Shown: positions 6,028 through 10,272 of the stretch, piece by piece | How the letters are laid out: the number at the start of each line of letters is the position of its first letter | Position numbering within the stretch: the first letter of the stretch is position 1 | DNA from: DASPXY01 sp038227745 | GTDB taxonomy: Bacteria > Planctomycetota > Planctomycetia > Gemmatales > Gemmataceae | Reading direction: 5' to 3' | Assembly: GCA_038227745.1 (NCBI GenBank) | Contig: JBBRPS010000343.1 | Span: 1-10,272 of the forward strand | DNA length: 10,272 nt | Notes under the pieces: model-generated | The model's input: only the letters and a program-made list of their open reading frames with translations | Databases searched by the model: none | What the model was told of the DNA's origin: nothing | Position numbers and translations under genes: made by a program

Positions 6028-7225
6028 ACTCCCTACTCCCTATTCCCTCCCCCTCTTCGCGCAGCGGCCCCGCGCCCAGCGTCGCCGCCACGAAGCCGCG
6101 CAGCGTCTTCTCCAGCCCCTCCGCGAACTCCAGGTGATGGTGCAGCACGTTGTTCACCTCCCAGCGGTCATCCGGCTTGACGTAGAGCTGCGGCCCGCGC
6201 GTGGGATCCTCCGGCGGCGTCCGCAGCGGCAGCAGAAAGCCCCATTCCGGAGTCCGCAGCGCCCATTCCAGCGTCCCGTCCGCCTCCAGGCCCGCGCAGG
6301 CGCAGGCGCGGACCTCCGCGCGCTCGCCGCGCGCCAGCGGCAGCAGGCTGTGGCCGTGGCACGCCGGCGCCGGCACGCCGAGCAACTCGCACAGCGTCGG
6401 CAGCAGGTCCACCGGCTGCGTCAGCGCGGCGACGCGCCGGCCCGCCTCGGCCTGGTCCGGCAAGCGGAAGAGCAGCGGCAGGTGAACGACCTCGTCGTGC
6501 AGCCAGGGGCGGCCCGCGCCGACGAAGCCGTGCTCGCCCAGCGCCAGGCCGCGGTCCGCCGTGAAGACCACGGTAACGCCGTTCAGCAGTCCGCCCCGCT
6601 CCAACTCCTCGACGAGGAGAGCGACGCCGCGGTCCAGGTACGTCACCGCCGCCGCGTAGGTGCGCTGCAGGCGTTCCAGCAGGGTGATGTCCTCGACGTC
6701 GATCGGCCCGGTCGGCGGCTCGGACAACGGCGTCAGCGGCTCCAACTCGATGTCTTCGTCCTCGAGTTCCTCCTCCTCGTCTGCGAAATAGTGAACGAGG
6801 AACTCCTCCGGCGGCTCCCACGGCGGCAGCAGGGTGGGCAGGTCCACCCACACCAGCCAGCGGCCCGCCCGGTCCTGTTTCTCCAGCGTCTGCAAAGCCG
6901 CCTCCAGCGTCCGCTCCAGCGGCGTCCCCTCCTCGACCGCGGTGTCGGCCGGTTCGTGGACGAGGGTGAAGGGAATCCCGTGGCCCTGGAGCAGCGCGGG
7001 CAGGTCGGGCGACGGAGCGGGCGCGGCGGCGGGTTCGGGCGTCGGGAAGTGGTAGCGGCCGGTCCAGCAGGTGCGCGGCCCACCGGGGCAGTCGGCATAG
7101 TGTCCATCGAACACGATGCCCTGCGCGGCGAGGCGATCAAGGCCGGGCGTGGCGACCCACTCGTTGCCGTAGCAGCCGACGTAGCCGAGGTGGAGCGCGC
7201 TGGCGTTGAGAACGAGGATTTTCAT
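6026..7225 (-). CDS. Sulfatase-fold (alkaline phosphatase superfamily) protein, probable pseudoenzyme
   Basis: This 399-residue protein keeps the sulfatase scaffold: a first strand MKILVLNAS, GCYGNEWVATPGLDRLAAQGIVF (pieces within 17-39), the TGRY that ends the active-site helix (55-58), and a late strand-loop VVFTADRGLALGEHG (219-233) followed by VVHLPLLFRLP and QPVDLLPTLCELLG (270-283). Catalytic residues are changed. The metal-binding Asp-Asp after strand one is Asn-Ala (7-8), the CxPSR formylglycine motif is CPGGPR (46-51) with spacing altered, and the metal-binding DHG is DRG (224-226). An acidic insert lies at 149-162. It therefore probably does not hydrolyse sulfate esters; binding or regulatory roles are guesses. 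I chose the ATG at 7225 because family similarity begins there; the frame is open to 7417 but without similarity. Only a weak GGCAGGG precedes it. The last codons lie in the repeat at 6021-6047. Confidence 0.82.
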   Translation of the reverse strand: MKILVLNASALHLGYVGCYGNEWVATPGLDRLAAQGIVFDGHYADCPGGPRTCWTGRYHFPTPEPAAAPAPSPDLPALLQGHGIPFTLVHEPADTAVEEGTPLERTLEAALQTLEKQDRAGRWLVWVDLPTLLPPWEPPEEFLVHYFADEEEELEDEDIELEPLTPLSEPPTGPIDVEDITLLERLQRTYAAAVTYLDRGVALLVEELERGGLLNGVTVVFTADRGLALGEHGFVGAGRPWLHDEVVHLPLLFRLPDQAEAGRRVAALTQPVDLLPTLCELLGVPAPACHGHSLLPLARGERAEVRACACAGLEADGTLEWALRTPEWGFLLPLRTPPEDPTRGPQLYVKPDDRWEVNNVLHHHLEFAEGLEKTLRGFVAATLGAGPLREEGEGIGSRE

Positions 7226-7407
7226 GCCCTGCCATCTTACAGGGGGCGCCGCGTCGCGGCGAAGCCGGCGTGGGCGCGTATCATTACCCCGAATGGCCTT
7301 GCCCGCCCGTTGCCTATCTGGCTTCCGCCCGGAGTGGCTGGTTAGGTGACTTGAAGGCGTGACAGGTTTTACGGACGCGAACCTGCATGGGCTGGCTGCG
7401 GCCTTCC

Positions 7408-7412
7408 AGGAG
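7408..7412 (+). promoter_or_regulatory. Ribosome-binding site that favours a GTG start
   Basis: AGGAG at 7408-7412 is 8 bases from the GTG at 7421 but 17 bases from the in-frame ATG at 7430. Spacing favours the GTG. A weaker AGG (7418-7420) would suit the ATG, so the start remains uncertain by three codons. Confidence 0.55.
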
Positions 7413-7420
7413 ACCACAGG

Positions 7421-7813
7421 GTGTTAGCCATGCAGTTCCATCCCGGACAGGTGCTGACGCTCCTCAATGCCCAGCAGCAACGGGTCGGTGAGCTGACCGT
7501 AGAGGGCCGCGAAGGCGATCTCGTCCTGGGGACCTTTGTTCCAGGTCCCGTCTTCTCCGAAATGCAGCCCCTCTTCCGGGCTTTCGAGAAAGCCGCGGAG
7601 GCGCAGGCCCTCAGCGTGGTCGATGAGCTGGACGCCGCCATCGCCACCCTGCATCTGCGCCTGGCCGGACCCGGCGGCGCGCCGCCCGTGGACATTCATG
7701 ACGTGCAGATTTGGAGCGACGGTGGGATCAGCCTCCGCCTCGCCCGGGACACCTCCATTCCAGTGAACGGCGCAGCGGCAGGGGGGCAGTCTGCCCGGCC
7801 GGTCCAGGAGTGA
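7421..7813 (+). CDS. Small conserved-looking protein of unknown function
   Basis: I do not recognise a named family for this 130-residue protein. The N-terminal half looks like a small beta-sheet: FHPGQVLTLLNAQQQRVGEL, then EGDLVLGTFVPGPVF (pieces within 6-45). A helix rich in Glu and Ala (about 46-80, LFRAFEKAAEAQALSVVDEL) follows, then a second strand pair ending HDVQIWSDGGISLRLA (93-108). There is no signal peptide, membrane segment or cysteine. The last 20 residues are low-complexity. It is divergent from the sulfatase-fold gene across 195 bp, where I see no clear promoter. Codon use is like that of its neighbours and an SD is present, so I regard it as a real gene. A housekeeping or regulatory role cannot be assigned. 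Confidence 0.75.
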   Translation: MLAMQFHPGQVLTLLNAQQQRVGELTVEGREGDLVLGTFVPGPVFSEMQPLFRAFEKAAEAQALSVVDELDAAIATLHLRLAGPGGAPPVDIHDVQIWSDGGISLRLARDTSIPVNGAAAGGQSARPVQE

Positions 7814-7839
7814 TGGGGCCGTCGCCGCGCGGCCGCGGG

Positions 7840-7883
7840 GGAGTATTCTGCCACATCTTTCCACCACCGTGGCAGAATACTCC
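7840..7883. repeat. 15-bp stem hairpin in the repeat-rich spacer
   Basis: GGAGTATTCTGCCAC (7840-7854) is the exact reverse complement of 7869-7883, around a 14-nt loop. It begins 27 bases after the stop of the small gene and may end its transcription, though no U-tract follows the stem. The arm word GGCAGAATACTC differs at one base from GGCGGAATACTC, the minus-strand reading of 7926-7937, which suggests one repeat family. Confidence 0.75.
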
Positions 7884-7910
7884 GCCGGCCAAAGCGACGA
7901 TAAGACGTCG

Positions 7911-7937
7911 GTTAAGATGAGCGCCGAGTATTCCGCC
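7911..7937. repeat. Diverged copy of the edge-palindrome arm
   Basis: These 27 bases match the palindrome arm at 2-28 (or 93-119 on the other strand) at 22 positions: both share GTTAAGAT, CCGAG and CCGCC in register. The box GCGACAAGC, which follows at 32-40 in the palindrome, recurs at 7963-7971 after a longer gap. The rest of the 7814-8051 spacer holds the hairpin at 7840-7883 and no supported gene. Confidence 0.6.
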
Positions 7938-8051
7938 ATCCGGCCACCAACATACCCCCTTCGCGACAAGCGGCACGAACTTCCGTCGTCTTTCCTCCTG
8001 AACCGTCCCGTCTCTTGTTCCTGACTCGGTGGTCGTCGGGCCGCCTGCCGT

Positions 8052-10272
8052 TCATGCCGGCGCCGATGACGGAGGCGACGAGTCTGCCCGGCGCCCGCCG
8101 AGCGGTGCCGGGTCGCCCTGGCAGATGAAGGCGCCCCAGAAGTAGGGATCGGGGTACTTCGCCTTCATCGCCAGCTGGGCCTCGCGCAGGGCATCGGCGA
8201 CGCCCCGGCCGCCCAGCACGCGCTCGTAGAAGTCCACCATCAGTTCCTGCGTCTGCCGGTCCGGCACTTTCCACAGGCTCATCACCAGCGCCCGCGCTCC
8301 CGCCAGCACGAACGCGCGCCGCAGGCCGAACACGCCCTCGCCGGTGCGGACCTCGCCGAGGCCGGTCTCGCACGCCGACAGCACCACCAGTTCCGTGTCC
8401 AGCAGGTCCAGGCCCGAAACGTCCTCCGCGGTCAGCAGGCCGTCCTCCGCTTCCGGCGGCAGCGCCCCCTTTTGCAGCCAGGTGTTCGCGCCGGCGAGGG
8501 CCAGGCCGGAGCGGAGCAGCGGGTTCTCCGGCAGCGGCCCGGATAGCCGCCCGAAATCCCCACCGCCCATGAAACCGCCGCCCATGCCGAGGTTGCGGAA
8601 CTCCTTGTTGGGGTCGCGCTGCTCGTCTTCGAGGAAGAAACCGTGCGTCGCCAGGTGGAGGATGCGCGGCGAGCGCCTCTCCTTCTCCTTGAGGCGCGCC
8701 TCCAGGGCATCGAGGTCCAGCCAGGGCCGCACACCCAGCATGTGGCCGATCCGCTCCCCCTCGTCCCGCGTCCCGGGCAGGCGGGGGAAGTGATAGTCGC
8801 CAGCCCTGAAGTCCCGCGAGCAGCGCGAGCGCGTGGTGCCTCCGTGAACCGAAAGCGTGCCGCCCTCCGCCGCGAGGTCGAAGTCGGGGTCCGCCACCAC
8901 CAGCGGAGCGGTGGCTTTACCACTGGGCGGCGTCCCGAAGCGCAGCACGTCGCGGCCGCAGCCGACGTAGCTGACCTGATACTGCTCCAGCAGGAGGCGG
9001 CCGTCGGCACCGGGCAGCACCTCGAACGGCAGGCGGGACAGGTCGCCATCGGGGGCCAGCAGCAACCGCGTGCGACCGCCCAGTGCGGGAACCAGTTTAT
9101 CGAACAGGGCGGCACGGAGGGCCGAGCCGTCCTGGCCATTGGCGGTAGCCGAAGACGCCGGCCGGCGCCGGTGGACGTCCCGTCTTGAGCGGTTCTCTGG
9201 GTCCACGGCGACCGCGGCACGGAAATCGGCGATGAGGCGGTCGAGGGGGACCGCCTCGCCGAGGTCGATCATCTGGACGTTATCGGGGTCTCCCCCGGGC
9301 AGGACGAAGGCCAGATAGCGGGCCGGCTTCCACCGCGCCTCTCCCCTGGCAGGGACGGCGTGGAAGTCGAACACGCTCAAGCGGACAAACTCGACAAGGG
9401 CGACCCGTTCGTCCAGGCTCAGGGCCACGGCGCGGCGGTCGGCGGCGCGGAGTTTCTGCTCCAGGTTCATCTCCGGGAGCTTCTGGGCCAGTTCTGCCTC
9501 TACCTGTCGCTTCTGGTGGTTCCACTGTTCGAGGAACTGCCGGTGGGCTTCCACGCCTTCCTTTCCCGGCCCGGCGAGGGTCTTTTGAGCGATCTGCATG
9601 CGCAGGGTAGACAACTCGCCAAGGCGCGGCGCCAACTCCGGATAGAGCCCGCCCAGGACAGCGTCACGCTGAGCGGCCAGGGCTTCGGCACCCAGGGCCT
9701 TCCGGCGCAGCACCACGTCGAGGGTGGCGCGTACGGCCGGTGGTGAATGGGTGAGATGTTGCAGGACGAAGGACAACAGGCACTCCTGGTTGGCCTGGAG
9801 GGTCTTGAGGAAGTCGGCACGCTGCCGTTCAGAGCCGAGGGAGAAGACCTGGCCGATCAGGCGGTCGTTGGCCGCGGCGCCTTGTTGCATCAGGGGCCAT
9901 GCCTCATCCACACGATTCAGTGCGACATAGAGCCCGCCCAGGTTGTTGAGGCTGCTGGCCGTGTTGGGGTGGTCGGCTCCCAACGCCTTTCTGCGGATGG
10001 CGAGGGCCTGCTCGTAGTACGGCCGCGCCCCCGCGTAGTCCCCCGTGGCCTGGAGCAGGAAGCCCAGGTTGTTGAGGCTGGTGGCCGTGTCGGGGTGGTC
10101 GTCGCCCAGTGCCTTTCTGCAGATAGCGAGGGCCTGCTCGTAGTACGGCCGCCCCCCCGCGTAGTCCCCCGTGGCCTGGAGCAGGGAGCCCGGGTGTTGT
10201 GGGGGGATTGCGGTGACGGGGTGTACGCCGCCAACCCCTTTCCGCAGTAGGCCGAGGGCATGCTCGGAATAG
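8052..10272 (-). CDS. TPR-CHAT caspase-like protease protein (N-terminus beyond window)
   Basis: The frame stays open through the right edge, so the start is missing; 739 residues are visible. The first ~130 visible residues are kinesin-light-chain-type TPRs of 42 residues (YYEQALAI..K.LG..HP.TA.SLNNLG), followed by a helical region with LKTLQANQECLL and VVLRRKALGAEAL typical of TPR-CHAT proteins. The CHAT domain covers about 8109-9116. It carries the caspase-like dyad: His in HLATHGFF (codon 8643-8645) and Cys in VVLSACETGLGE (codon 8370-8372). A Met/Gly-rich loop (NLGMGGGFMGGGD) lies between them. CHAT domains are cysteine proteases related to caspases and separases, and TPRs normally bind the activating partner. 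Nothing in the window identifies partner or substrate. The TTG at 9983 is inside a TPR and is not the start. Confidence 0.92.
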   Translation of the reverse strand, partial: YSEHALGLLRKGVGGVHPVTAIPPQHPGSLLQATGDYAGGRPYYEQALAICRKALGDDHPDTATSLNNLGFLLQATGDYAGARPYYEQALAIRRKALGADHPNTASSLNNLGGLYVALNRVDEAWPLMQQGAAANDRLIGQVFSLGSERQRADFLKTLQANQECLLSFVLQHLTHSPPAVRATLDVVLRRKALGAEALAAQRDAVLGGLYPELAPRLGELSTLRMQIAQKTLAGPGKEGVEAHRQFLEQWNHQKRQVEAELAQKLPEMNLEQKLRAADRRAVALSLDERVALVEFVRLSVFDFHAVPARGEARWKPARYLAFVLPGGDPDNVQMIDLGEAVPLDRLIADFRAAVAVDPENRSRRDVHRRRPASSATANGQDGSALRAALFDKLVPALGGRTRLLLAPDGDLSRLPFEVLPGADGRLLLEQYQVSYVGCGRDVLRFGTPPSGKATAPLVVADPDFDLAAEGGTLSVHGGTTRSRCSRDFRAGDYHFPRLPGTRDEGERIGHMLGVRPWLDLDALEARLKEKERRSPRILHLATHGFFLEDEQRDPNKEFRNLGMGGGFMGGGDFGRLSGPLPENPLLRSGLALAGANTWLQKGALPPEAEDGLLTAEDVSGLDLLDTELVVLSACETGLGEVRTGEGVFGLRRAFVLAGARALVMSLWKVPDRQTQELMVDFYERVLGGRGVADALREAQLAMKAKYPDPYFWGAFICQGDPAPLGGRRADSSPPSSAPA
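9985..10191 (-). repeat. Near-identical 126-bp TPR-coding tandem units
   Basis: The TPR units repeat every 126 bp (42 codons). The 81-base blocks at 9985-10065 and 10111-10191 differ at four positions by eye. The next unit, at the window edge (about 10192-10272), is much more diverged, yet it keeps the frame and the key YxExAL, RK, HPxTA and G positions. Such similarity suggests recent unit duplication or gene conversion. Confidence 0.8.

Noticed and set aside
6002..7345. 447-codon open frame on the + strand opposite the sulfatase-fold gene
   Set aside because: Its composition is dominated by Arg, Gln and Val typical of antisense frames; the opposite strand has the family motifs.
7814..8051. 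CRISPR-like array because of repeated GAATACTC words
   Set aside because: Only three irregularly spaced, inverted copies exist, with no uniform spacers and no cas gene.
10187..10260. Frameshift in the TPR unit at the right edge
   Set aside because: A base-by-base comparison first suggested a gap, but translating the frame shows no stop and keeps HP, TA, RK and G positions, so it is a diverged in-frame unit.

Overview
The window is high-GC DNA, most probably from a planctomycete of the Gemmataceae or a close relative. The best pointers are a Cys/Gly/His-rich protein ending in the planctomycete-specific TIGR03000 domain (358-1131), a TPR-CHAT protein, a sulfatase-fold protein, and intergenic spaces full of palindromic repeats. 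This assignment rests on recognised families, not on a search.

Layout from left to right. A perfect 120-bp palindrome (1-120) sits at the edge. It is followed by a promoter-like site and the TIGR03000 gene (+), which ends in a good intrinsic terminator. A large hairpin made of two REP-like units (1351-1424) lies before a convergent gene (1446-3116, -). That gene encodes a GNAT-like acyltransferase domain fused to a class V PLP-dependent aminotransferase. A 356-bp divergent spacer leads to a glycosylasparaginase-type Ntn hydrolase (3473-4408, +). It converges, across a 28-bp palindrome, on tssK (4476-5903, -), a type VI secretion baseplate gene with no other T6SS gene in view. A second palindrome (5984-6027) separates tssK from a sulfatase-fold gene (6026-7225, -) whose catalytic and metal-binding residues are largely missing. 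Divergent from it is a small gene of unknown function (7421-7813, +). A repeat-rich spacer (7814-8051) follows, then a TPR-CHAT protein (8052 to beyond 10272, -) with an intact His/Cys dyad and near-identical TPR units.

The genes do not form an obvious operon. Neighbours are convergent, divergent or separated by hairpins, so most are probably transcribed alone. I see no CRISPR array, rRNA, tRNA, transposase or integrase.

The most unusual items are the edge palindrome and its diverged relatives at 7840-7937, the 30-cysteine repeat protein, the acyltransferase-aminotransferase fusion, the isolated tssK bracketed by similar palindromes, and the sulfatase-fold probable pseudoenzyme. I did not find a coherent new multi-gene system that I could defend from sequence alone.
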